Source: Trissonchulus latispiculum (Eukaryota; Nematoda; Enoplea; Enoplida; Ironidae). From it: 64,000 bases of DNA. A program made the translations under genes and the position numbers. Of this stretch, positions 1 to 12,300 are shown piece by piece. The DNA lies in assembly GCA_030248195.1 (NCBI GenBank), contig JASAND010021406.1, forward strand, positions 90,016 through 154,015. Direction: 5' to 3'. Each line of letters starts with the position of its first letter. Position 1 is the first letter of the stretch. The notes under the pieces are model-generated. The model worked only from the letters and a program-made list of their open reading frames with translations, was not told the origin of the DNA and did not search any database.

Positions 1-330
1 AGGGAAGAAGGGTGTTCCCTCCGCTCTGGCCCACCCCCACGTTTTGGGCTTCCCCCCCCCCCTAATTTGAGGTGCTCAGAAATTGCCAAATTTTAAGGTT
101 TTTGGGTCTAATACTCTAAGTTCTCAAAATTTTCTGGCGTGGCTGGACTTGTTTGGTCTTAAAGTCTATTTTGGTAGTGAAACTGATTTTTGAGCATGTT
201 TTAGCTTAGTTGTAGCTATATAATAAGTAGAAAACAGAGTAAATGTTACTGAATTTTTGGCGATATTATTGGCCAACCTGAATTGTTCCAGCCGGGGGAG
301 GTGAGGGTAGGGACTAGGGAGGGCAGAAAT
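1..330. mobile_element. Diverged fragment of the G/C-run MITE family
   Basis: Starts with C-runs and TTTTGGGC-type blocks, followed by an AT-rich core that matches the cores at about 21,370-21,560 and 27,000-27,190 (the 'aaattgccaaatttt' phrase and the 'gtagaaaacagag' phrase). The left end lies outside the window and no clean right inverted repeat is visible, so this is a partial, old copy. Confidence 0.5.
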
Positions 331-957
331 CTGTCACGAAACACATAGGGTAAAATATAAAAGGTATCGGTCTACAGAAATTCGAAGCATTACAGGCCAC
401 AATTCGCACTTTGAAGCTTAAATTTTTCAGCTGAAATTACAAAATTAAAATTCAATTAAACTTTTAAATGATATAAAAACGCTCACAAGGAGAAGCCAGC
501 CATCTTTAGAACTTTTTGAAAAAATGCCCACACACATTTCGGTGCTATCCCGACTTCTTCGCCCTAAATTCAGAACTAGGAAAACACATTTCAACTAGCC
601 GACAGAAATAAAACAAATTAATTATGTACAGTTTCTGGAAATCAGTATGTACAGTTCTTGAAATCAGATTTTGTAGATCAGTTTTCAGAGGTTCAGGAAG
701 AGAAAAGAAGTGCTGACAACACGGAGATCCAATATTAATCTTCAAATAATAATACAATCATGATGGACGAATATTCTCTGAAAGGAAGACCTAAAACAAG
801 AAACCCAAATAATTTTAAAGGTATCATTTAATCTAAACTGAGTCTCTGCCTGTGCTATTAGCGAAGTTTAAAAGAAGTGTCCCTGAGCACTGCCATCTTC
901 GTGTGCGCACAGTGTTTCAGCTGTCTTCATGACAATGCACACATTACTTCACTTTAC
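331..957. other. AT-rich stretch with no supported gene
   Basis: No convincing coding frame. On the minus strand, short open stretches between about 858 and 920 end in stops and could hold the last exon of the FANCJ gene, but the available splice acceptors are weak, so no exon is called. Confidence 0.3.
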
Positions 958-961
958 TTAA

Positions 962-1943
962 GGTGGTGATTCCCTTTGGTCACATAAAGTTTGCACCATT
1001 ATTACTTATTCATTACTTGGAGTTAAGAAGCCATTTTTATATCAAAATGTAGCTTGACATTTTCTCTTTTTAATGCATGCCATGAAACTAATGTTGCTTC
1101 TCTAAAATATTTTTAACACATTTTAGAAGAAGTATAATTTTCCAGAATTTTTGCAGACTCAAGTAAATTTTTTCGCGAGACATGGGTTATATCATTCGAT
1201 ACCTCCATCAAATAGCTGGGGACGATTTTTTTGTTTATTGTGAAATCGCTCTTCGTTATAGAGAAATAAGCTGAAATGTGTGCGTAACCTGTATTTTGCC
1301 TACTTATTCCAAATTTGTCAAGCGATTACATTAGCTAGAAAGCAGCAATTTGGGCAACTAAAAAATCGTCCCTGGGTATATTTGTGCCGAACACATTTGT
1401 TCAGTAGCAGCCCTCCAGCTTGCATGGTGAATGCTCCACAATCTTTGGAAAAAAAATCGGTCGTGTTTTTGCAAAACTACATTTTTTATGATAGCAGCCT
1501 ACAGGATAGCAGTTGGATGACGATCATGCGTCGTATAATTTGTCCCTGTGAGACCTTCAGATCGATGCCCTTAGTTTGATTTTACGGCTTTCGTAGTTCA
1601 AGAAATGTTGAATTATTTGATTTTTGCAAAAATGACAAGTTTTCGACGCCAAAACAAGAAAATCGGCTATATCTCACAGTAGGGAAGAGCTAGAAACTTG
1701 CTTTAAAAAGCAAACATGTGAAGCTCAATGAGGTCTTTCGAATGAATATAGTCATAGCTGTATAGCTGCTGCCAAACTTTCAGAAATTTGGCAAAACTGC
1801 CCTGACCGGAATCTCAAATTTTTGAATTGGGATTGCGCGGAAGGTGTTAGAACGCTAAAAGAACGTATTTTGGAAAGTTTCGTCAAATTTCATCTTGATT
1901 TACGCCGCCAACCAACAATATGTGCCCAAAAGGAATCACCACC
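962..1943. mobile_element. TTAA-flanked piggyBac-like MITE, copy 1
   Basis: The element begins GGTGGTGATTCC and ends with the exact inverse GGAATCACCACC. It is flanked on both sides by TTAA (958-961 and 1944-1947), the target duplication typical of piggyBac transposons. There is no transposase frame, so it is non-autonomous. It lies beyond the last exon found for the FANCJ gene. Similar ends occur at 6666-7673 and 24421-25014. Confidence 0.75.
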
Positions 1944-1947
1944 TTAA

Positions 1948-2978
1948 CTGAAAGCGAACTTCAACACTTTCGGGCCCCATTGCATGAAAGTTATTACTAA
2001 TAAATAATTAGTTAGTTGATTAGTGTAGCAGTGTTAATGAGCAGTTTTTTGAAGTTTCTGGTACTGTTTTGTAGGTACTGATCTAGCTACTTAAAACTAG
2101 GGAATATTTTCAATTATCTTCGCTTACTCAATCATAATCGTCGCAATTATCAACGAAAACGTGAATTTTTCAGATTTTCCAGCTAGCAGAGCCGGAATTT
2201 TAATTGCACATTAATTTTGAAAATTTAGTTCGCTAAGAGCATCTAAAAAGCAAAAATCCGGTATTTGTGAATTCCGGGAATTTGATGCATTTTTGGACAC
2301 TGGTTCTATTACAAGATTTGTGCAGCTCAGCAAGAGCTTTCGAATGATACCCATATTGTGAGTATTAGAGAAAATTTTGAAAATCTTTGAAATCAGATTT
2401 TTGCGAATTCTGGGAAATGAGTGCATTTTAAAGAGCTCTTTCATTACAAATTTGTTCAGCTTGATAAGAGCTTTCGAATGATATAATATACCCGTCTTGT
2501 GGGCATTGGAGAAAATTTTTAAAATCCGGAAATTTTGAAAACACGGAATCCCGGAAATTGGGTACATTATTGTGGAAGAAACCTTTTAAGAGAAAAATGT
2601 GTAGTGGGACTAGCTCTATTCGATTGTGAAAACAAAATTTTGAGTGAAATAAAAATTTGGCGAAAAACAAAAATCTTAGATTTTCCGTGAATGAGACCCC
2701 AAATTCCAGATTTTTCCGGGATATCGAAATCTCGGGTTCCTGAGCATTCTAAAAATATATACGTTGTTGGGGTTTACTCCAAACGCTAATCCGCTATAAA
2801 TGGTCAAAGTTTGTACACACATGATTTTTTGGTCCTACCATAGTCACGTAAAGGCAGAATCCCATGGGCGTTGCAAAATGCAAACCCGACCTTGTCATTA
2901 TTGTCAAGACAAGGAAAGTACGGTAACCATGTAAAATCGAGATAAGGCACGGCTACGCATGCAGATGACAGCGCTTAC
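1948..2978. other. AT-rich region with a diverged tandem duplication
   Basis: No gene is supported. Between about 2,259 and 2,590 a unit of about 130 bp is repeated twice with divergence; both copies contain the phrase 'agagctttcgaatgata'. This lies just 3' of the last FANCJ exon that could be called and may contain the undetected terminal exon. Confidence 0.4.
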
Positions 2979-3151
2979 GTAATTTTGAGCATCAGATGAG
3001 GCAGAAAAGCTAGGACCAGCCATCAGAGAATAGCCAATAATCACGGCAGAAGAGCCATGTACTGCTGCGCAATTGCCCCCAGTGTCACACTGAGGGCAGA
3101 TAAGAAAGCTCCAAAATGACTGTGATATTGCGTCATAATGCGCATTCAAAG
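2979..3151 (-). CDS. BRIP1: FANCJ exon 17 (last one found)
   Basis: Acceptor TTTTTAG, donor GTAAGC, phase 1 in and phase 0 out, codons about 1075-1132. It encodes [10 protein letters not shown], a CxxC pair followed by another Cys, which could bind metal. The family's C-terminal tails diverge strongly, so membership rests on phase and splice signals, not on similarity. Confidence 0.6.
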
Positions 3152-3304
3152 CTAAAAACATAAGTATTAATTGTGCAGATTAAAACAAACACTTAACATT
3201 ACCCAAAATGGTGCCGTAAAGAATCTTCTAAAGATGGAAATATTGAAAACATGCCAATTTATCTTTTCGCCTTATAAAATAATAAAATAATAAAAATAAT
3301 AATG

Positions 3305-3352
<48 letters not shown>

Positions 3353-6300
3353 TAGTGAATACTCTAGCGCCATTGGTCTCCTCACAGAATCAAACTTTGG
3401 AATTAAGAATTGATTTTCAACTTATTTGTATATATACTGCCTTTTCCAAAACCGCGTTAATAGAAAAATCAAACGTCAGATAACTTACATAAATTCTGAC
3501 TAGGTAAGAGAGCAGCTGCTGACTGACCACAGCAAATTTCGTTCTTCTGAACAAGTCTAAGTTTGGCCGTATTTGTTAAAAAGGCAGGAATCACAGGCAA
3601 ATAACCAGAATCAATAAGAAACGTCGGACTCACGGTGCCAATGCCTAAATTGAAGAAAAACAAAATTCAGGGTATATAATTTAAAAACACCAATTGTAGG
3701 AAACACTAACACGAACGCAAGGTTTCAGATTTTTTAAGATGGGTGTATGCTAGAGAAATGTGGTGCAGGCAAAAAAGGTTCAAAATATTGCGAATTCATT
3801 TACGAACTCCTTGTCTCAAAACAATAGGCCCCCCAGAAATCGGTTCCCCCTGACTTGGGTCGCCCCCCAGAATCGCCTTCCCCCAGAACTAAAGTGCCCA
3901 GAAAAAAGAATTTTGAGGGTAAATTTTGAAAAATTTTTTCTACTTCGCCGGATTTTTAGGCATTTTTAAGCATTTTTAGCTATTTTAAGCTTAAATTTAG
4001 GTTAAAAATAGTTAATTCTTTAGCTCAGCAGCAAAAAATAGCTATTTTTAAGTTTTCTAAAAAAATTTTTCTTCCCCTCCCCCAGACCTGGCGGGACCGC
4101 CTCCCAGACTTCCGCCCCCAGTAATTATTGCCTAGCAAACAAGCCAGTGCACGATAGGAAAGATGTGCGTATGTAAATCACAATTAGGCATTCCCACTCA
4201 GGCATAAATTAGGCATAAATTATTATTTTATAATCCACCTCCTGGAAGCATTTTGAAGATGGCGTTAGGCTTAAATGAATGAAATAGAAATTTAATGAAA
4301 TGAAATGAATAAATGAATAACGTATATTCACTGTGATAAGCCACTTACGCAAGTTTGATCCAATCACGTGATCACAAGCACTTGAAGTGAGCCTATCAAT
4401 AGGCTGGCTCCAAACTGATATGCTGAAAAACGAAACCTTTCTTCTGTCCCCGTCCGAAGTAGTGAGATCAGAAATGTCACAACCGTTAGGACTAGTGCCA
4501 CTGGGGCTCGTATCAGAGGCCAAAATATTTACAACGTCAGAACCAGTATTCTCAGCACCAGTTTCAGATGCTGTACAGCATGGGGAATCAGAACTAGCAG
4601 GGCTGCTACACGAAGGCTGTTGATCGCATTCACTCCTGTAGAAGCTTTTAAGAGAACCTGCAGCACCGGTCACAAGAGAAGTCAGATACTTCTGCAGGGG
4701 ACCAGTAACTGATTTCCCAGTAGACTCAGAAACGGCAGACGACTGAGTGGTAGGCTCTTCCACGGTAATGCCAACGTGTCTACGTCGTTCACGACGTCCG
4801 CTGACACGATTTCGCTTTCGTCCGACTATGGGAGGAGTCAAATCATCGTCAGCAAAACGTTTCGCCCCTCTGCCATGCTTTGACGAAAACATCAGACTGC
4901 CCTGACTAGGTGGGACAGAAGCCTGTTGAACTGAACCGAGAGCAGGGCCACCCGCCTTAGCGGAAAGGGGACTTGGGAAATTGGAGGAGGACGAGGCCGG
5001 ATCATCCGTTAACAGCTCCTCCTTGGTAAGAGGCTGCCGTTTAGGCTTGCTGGGAGGCGGCTCATCCGCAAACTGTGACACAAACTGTTTCAGAGACTGC
5101 AACACTCCGTCAAAACCGTGTTCGCCCGAGCGCAGTGCAGGGCTGTTTTCACGATGCTGGCCATTTTGACCATCCAACTGTTTTCGAACCCACTTCGACA
5201 GGCCGCTGCGAGAGGTGGAACTGGCAAATCGACTGTCAATTAGCACCAGAGCAGCCCAGTCATCCTTATGTCGGAGTCCGCGTCCCAGAGCCTGATTGAG
5301 GGCTCGAAAGGCCTGATTTTCATACCACTTGGATCCGGTCAAATAGCCTTTATCGGGAAACCGACGCACCAAGCCATCATTATATTCCCGTTTCAGTTTC
5401 ACCTGAAAATACCAGAACGAATAATGAAATAAAAAAATTACTGACCAATGCCAGTTTCGTTGGGCGAGATACATAGTCCCTCCATAAAAAGTTTTAATTG
5501 CAGTCTATGTAGCGCGCAGAACGGAAGTAACCTTTTATAAAAAAGTGCGGGGGGTACCGCCTCCTATCCGAAATCAATGCCCAAATGTGACTATAATAAG
5601 AAACTGTCATAGGAATTCTACATATACAAACTCTCCTAATTCATCTCCAAGGCATACTCCAGAGCATAAAGCTGGCCAGGCTCACGTAATACTCAGGTTC
5701 CTCTGCGGAGGGGCTGGCCTAACCAGTACATACAAATTTATTTCTAAATGCATTTATAAGAATTCAATTTCTTAGTACTGGATCTCTCTGATGATGAGTA
5801 TAGTGGTCCTAATCCCGCCCTGGCCTATAATAAGTATAGGCCTAATGTTATGCTATCAGGATTGGTCAGGGCCTGAGGGATTAGGGCCGAAAGACTTTGA
5901 CCAATTATGTAAGTTGTTCTTGATCACAGAAAATCAAATTTTACCGATTTCTGATTATGTAATAATGTCTATATATGTGGTTTTGCTATTTATGTAGAAT
6001 ACATATATAATTTGTATTGGTATAAATAATGAATGTACGTAATGTTAGTTATTTTACAGTTTTGATTTTGTTTAGTCGTGAAAAATGTAGAATTTGTACT
6101 GTACCTGTATGTACAAAGTTTGTTGATATGTACCGGTTAACTTTGGTGTGGTTGTATCTCTGGATCTTGTGTTTTTTAACATTCATACCTGGCTGTATTT
6201 TCAAGGTTTTTAAGTGTTGTATTTTATTTTGTAAATACCTAGGGTGTTGCATTATATGAATTACTTGCAGGATTAAACCGTCCCGTTCTTTTATGTCACT

Positions 6301-9300
6301 GGGCTTATTCTAGAGACTGTTTTCTTGGGGGGGGATTCCTTGGGAGTCCTAACCCACTCAAAAGACAGAGAGGGTAGTGGGGCGAAAAGTTTACTAACCA
6401 CATGGCAAAAAGGCGCTGTTTTTCTAGTATACGTGCATTGCAAAAGTCAGTTTTTAACCCAGAACAAAGCAGAATTATATACTCGTCAAAATGGCAAATC
6501 CCGGTGAAGCCGGAAAATTATTGAAAATTTGGTCTACTCAGAGAATTATAAGGGAAAATTTTTGTAACAAAAGGGGTATCCAAGGGTTTTATGCAGACTG
6601 GAGGGGAGGATTTGGAGGGAAAGGTATGGGGACCCTCCCATCACCTCCCCATTATATCGATTTAAGGTGGTGGTATCGCTTTGTGTAAATTCGACGCTAC
6701 AAGCTTCAATTCTTCATGAAAGTGGATGAAACTTTCCAAATACATTATTTTCGTGCTCTTTAACATTCTGGGATCAGTCCCGGATTTTTAGGTGCAAAGA
6801 TAAGAAAGTTTTGGTTTTCGCCCTTATTCTCTCAGTACATAGTCGCTACACCGGATTGGTCGTTATGGCTGGAAAGAGGGCACAAAAATGAACATTTTTG
6901 ACATTTACAACTTTTGAGCTACCTTTAGTGGTTAAGGCAGTATAAGCCAAAAACAACTTTTGGGGTCAAAAAATGGCCATTTTTGAAGAAATCGGTTTTT
7001 TCAAAATTACTGCCAAATCTTACAGACAATTTTGGCTTATTTATACTCAATCGATGCACCGTCCAACTGCGCATTTTATGAATACCTATTCGCTGGAGTT
7101 CGTTGCTTTAAGCTGGAGAATTCGCCGAAAAACCATTTTGGCAAAATTGCGATTATTTTGTTTTGAACACTGATTTCTCAAAAACTACATAATGGATTCG
7201 CGTGATTTTTGGCTGAATGAAAATTCGCCCTATTGCGGAGGGACATTTCTCTTGGTTTGAGCTAAAACAGCTCCAGTTGTGAGAAAACTGATTAGAAAGT
7301 TGCGAAATTTCGTGTCATCGCGTATTTGCCGGATTTTCCGGAGTATTGAGACTTGTTGAGCCAAATCCAAAAACATTTTACTCGGCCCACATGTCCTTCA
7401 TATCATGGCACAAGAAGAAATTTTGGCCGATTCTACAGTTTTGAGAAATCGATGTTCAAAAATTTTTGGTCTATATTCAGTCTGTCAGAAGACAGCATGT
7501 CGGCAATGTTTTGCAATTCTTTGTCAATTTTGCTAGTTTCTTAAGCTCATGTGAATGTACATATTATAAGCTTTAAAACGATGTATAAAGCTCTTTCTAA
7601 CTCCCAAAATTGCGAAAGTTATAGCGTTTCGAAAAGTCACGACAAAAGCACTGCACAAAAGGATACCAGCACCTTAAAATGGTGTGCATCACATCCGGAC
7701 CCAAATTAAGCAGCAAAGGAGATTTGATAATGTGACTCAAAGTAGTTCACACAGTACCACGTAGATTTATATACCTTCAAATCTAGATAGTTTGGATAAG
7801 GAATTCCCACGGAGACAACGGCACGAGCATCCTGGTCAGCAAAGTCTATTCCCTCTGAAATTTTTCCTCGAAATACAGCCAAGAGCAGACTACCAGTTCT
7901 GAAGGAGGTTGGATTGTCAATTCCACTGAAAAAGGCATTCATAGCGTCTGGTAATTCCTAGAACAGAAACCACATATAATAAACAGACATTAATTCTTTT
8001 CAATAGGAAACAAAGATAATCGTTTGAGTTGCATTTTAACTCAATACACTGATCAAGCTGGCGCGACTCCTGCTCTGGCAAGTTTACATTGTACTACCAT
8101 CCTTTTGGAAGTAAAATTTCTAAGTTCCTGGACGTAAATGTAATGGCTTTTTCATACAGGGGGGCGCCCCACCCCAAGAAATCGGCTTCTCCCCAGACTT
8201 GGGTCGCCCCCCCAAGGATTCGGGCCTTCCCCCAGAACTCTAAAGTGCCCGGAAAATTGGGTTTTGAGGAAAAACTTAGAAAAAGTTTTCCGGCTTCCGG
8301 AATTTTTAAACATTTTTTGCTATTTTAGCTTTAACTTAGATTAAAAATAGTTAATTTTTTAGCTTAGCAGCAAAAAATAGCTATTTTTAAGCATTTTTGA
8401 AAAATTTTTCTCCCACCCCCAGACCTGGGGGGGACCACTCACAGAAATTTTTGCCTAGAAAGCCTAGGAAAAAGCCAGATATATGAAGTCTTAAACAAAC
8501 GTACGTACTTTGGACAATTTCGGCTCGCTGACAATGACCTTCAGTTCTTTAATTTTACTCCAAATATTTGTTTCTTGCCAATTACTGATGCATTCATTGA
8601 GCAGTTTGTATGAGGGAAAGAAACACAAAACGCCGGCAGGAACTGTTGCACAAATCTTTAGCAAAGCCAGACCCAATTCCTCCAGGAATCCAGTCAAATA
8701 CATCTTCCGATGGACAGTATGGAACTCATGTCCGCTAGGACCCTAGAAGAAATTTATTATTTTAAATTAATATTAGGCTTGCGCACACGCTAGAACTGTA
8801 ACAAGGTGGCACCATTATTGTGCATAGAGCATTTTGCTGCAATTGTGTCCAAGTAACTACAGGCTGACCAAGAATATCTGGAATCAAAATAATGTATTTC
8901 CGTCTTTTTCGGATTTCTAGTTCAAGGTAACCCTGACAATGTTTAGTCACAACTAAAGCAGAGACAACTGACCGATACTATGTTTTCAATTCGACATCGC
9001 CTTGGTGACAAAACATGAGGTGCTTCCAGCCGAAACGTAAATTTGGTGCCAAGCTCAGTTTCGAAGGAATCCAATGGGGCCAACGTTCCTGAAGTCAAAA
9101 TCACAGACCGAGCCTTCTCACCAATTTCAGAAAAGGCCTAAAAAGAGAGATGCAGAAAGTGAAGTCAAATCAGAAGCACACCAAACCTAACTGAATCAAT
9201 TTCTACCTCTTCGAACTAACAGGAGCAAAAGATTCATTCTACAAGCTGCAAAGGCATTAACTAAACACAACCAGCTTATAAAACACATAATTAATATGCG

Positions 9301-12300
9301 CTATAAACTAGGTACTTTGCGAATTAATAAAAGTTCCTAATGAAAAATTAGCCAAAACTAATTAACGGAAAGTTAATATAAAGGAACTAAGATCCAATTA
9401 TTTTTGAAATCGCCAGGCCAAGAACTTCTGAATGAAAGAACACTTTGTCAGAGTAGCAAAAATTTTGTTTGCAAAAATCAATAATCAGAAAACTGTTTAA
9501 CGTGGGATATTTCTCTACGTCTAGCATTTTAAATGTTAGTTTTTAACTAGCTATGTGTTAACGCGTGAGCGTATATATCTGGCATTTTTTAGTAGGGGGG
9601 GTGGGCCCCCCACTTTTCGGTTCCCCCTCCACTTTTCGGAGCCCCCCCACTTTCGCCCCCCGCTTTTCGGCAAGCCCCCACCCACTTTTTGGGGGTCGCC
9701 CAAAAGTGTCAAAAAATTAGGTTTTTCAGGTCAAATTTTCAAAAATTTTCTCAATTTTTAGCTAATTTATGGACTTATAAGCTCATTTTAAGCTTAAAAA
9801 CAGCGATTTTTTGCGTTTTTACCTTATAAATGCTAATTTTTCGCTAAAAATTTCGGTATATTTTTACCTTCGGCTCGCCCCCCCCCCACTTTTCGGAAGC
9901 CCCCCCTTCCCCCTCCCTAGGGAGGAGGCGAAGCCCCCCACTTTCAAAACCCTAAAAAAATGCCAGTATATACACATTGTAACGCAAGGTTGGCAGCTCG
10001 GGTTTGTAGGCTATTATATATTTGAAAGAAAACAGAAATTTCCACTGGCTTATTTTTACTGCAGGGAGGGTGGGAGAGAGGTGCCCCCTCCACTTGCCGA
10101 GCTCCCCGCAATAAATTCCAGCGTCCACCATAACCACCCAAAAATTGAAAATTTTACCATTTGTGCCCACAGTTTTCAAACAATTTTCCAGCTTCGCCGT
10201 ATTTTAACGATATTTTCGCTATTTTTCACCCCCAAAATACCTAAAATCATTTTGTAGCTATTTCTAGCAGTTGTTTTGTAACACAACACACGTAAAAATT
10301 AAAAAATTTTCAAGAACATGCACCCAATTTTGCCAGCCTGGGTGAGCCTCCCCCTCCCCAAATTTTGGTCTAAAAACACGCCCAAGTTTTAACCTGGTAG
10401 TATGAGTAGTTACGTGCTTTTATGTGCTCAAAAAGCAATTTACAATCAAGTTAGCCTGCAAAACAATCTTTTGTTCATAGTTAGCATGAAAAAAATTTGG
10501 CTCTAACATTCATACCGTAGCTCCGTTCATGCACCAGATATGAAACTGGACCAGGACTGAAATGGGAGTGCGACGACGATACCCGAAGGAATCCTGAGGC
10601 GTCTCAGTTACGCACATCCTACAATAATAAATGTAAAGCAGGATATTTATGGGTAAAGGTGACGATCAGGGAATATTCAAGCGATTGAGTCTAGCGCCTT
10701 CGAAGAGGAAATTTTAGTAGTCTCAGTAATTTAGTAATTTCAGTATTTAGCTGAAGCTTGGTAGTCAGATCATGATAATGCTTGTGGCAGTCTCGGCATG
10801 AAGCTTGTAGCAAACAGAAACCTAACCAACGTTTTACAAAGAAGTCCAACCGTATGGTAACTCCTTTAAGGCAGTAGCCAATGATACTCGGACAGAGCCG
10901 ATACCAGAAGACGTGACGCTTGTCAAGTAGTGACACTCACGTATTCGCCCATAACCTTTAAAGATTTCTAATAAAAGTAATTGCCGTTACGATTACATTT
11001 TCCAAACAAAAATTATTTGAATTAATTGAGTATCCCGCCCTGGCTTATTTTTAGGCAAAAATTTATGGAGGGGGGCTTCATGGGCCCCCTCCCCTTCGAT
11101 GGGGGGGGCTGACCCAAAATGGGGGGGGGGGAATATTTGGGAAAAAATTTTCGAATTTTTGCGGGTTTTTCGTGTAAAAATGTGTAAAAATCGCTAAAAA
11201 ATGAATAATTTTAAGTGGTTTTAGGCTAAAATAGTGAAAATGTCGTTAAAAATCCGGCGAAGCCGGAAAAATTTTTGAAAATTTAGGGTAAAAACGGTAA
11301 AATTTGGCAATTTTTGGGATTATGGGGGGGAGGTCGGAATTTATGGGGGGGCATTTCATGGGGGGCTCCTCGAATGGGGGGGGGGTAGGGCGCCGAATGG
11401 GGGGCGGCCCCCCACCCCCCCCCCCAGTAAAAATAAGCCAGCCGCCTTAGCACAAAATTAACGGAGTAACCGTTTTGTCGTCAATAAATGGACCAAATAT
11501 GTACGAGCAGCAAGTACCTACCTGAAGTCTTCAGTCCACTTTTTCAAAAACATTAGACTCAACAAATCCAGCATTTTCTCCAGAATAAGCAGTGTACCAA
11601 CACTGACCATGCGGATTTCTTTATTGGCGGAACCACGATTATCCATTAAATCGTTTAACTTAAGCAAAGCAGTCTAAAGCAAGCACAAGTAAGTATGCAA
11701 CTAGAGAAATGTATAGGCTACTAATGGTAAACATAGTATAGCCGTGGTAACTTTAGGACATGGGTTAGCTTCCATAAACTCCAAAAGTTAACTAATCAAA
11801 ACATTTTTAACACCAGAAGACTATGTACGGCAATCCTCCAAACATGATGTCACAAACAGCAACAGGGAGTGATTATCAACAATTCTGCCGGTGAAAGCTG
11901 ATGACAACTAACCATCAAAGAATCTTTCAATTTTTCAGTCAGGCCAAGCTCAGTCTTCAATTCTTTCAAGGCATCCGAGCCAATCCACACAAAGGCTTTC
12001 TCTTCCTGGCGTCCAGGCAACGGTTCCAGGATACCCGTCAACGGCGACGATTTTTTCAGAAGCCAAGAGTGCAGTTGCATCAGAAACAGTTGCAATGGTC
12101 GGTTATAAGCCTCATCCACCTTCACTTCAGCTGAAATTTAAGACAAAAATTGAAGGTTCAGGTTCAGCTAAAATAATAAACACAGGCGAAAAGACTGTCG
12201 GAACCACGGAAATAATTTTAGTGGGTTAAACTGTAAAACCAGAACAATTTCGAGGACCAGCCGGTTTACTGTCAATCGTTCTAGGCCCGAAGTTCCTGCA

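Noticed and set aside
4209..4348. Read-through of FANCJ exon 15 to a stop at 4,209
   Set aside because: A strong GTAAGT donor at 4,348 joins in phase to exon 16, and the read-through peptide is hydrophobic and AT-driven.
8762..8950. Possible extra FANCJ exon between exons 12 and 13
   Set aside because: Exons 12 and 13 join in phase and read through the conserved segment directly, so no exon is needed.
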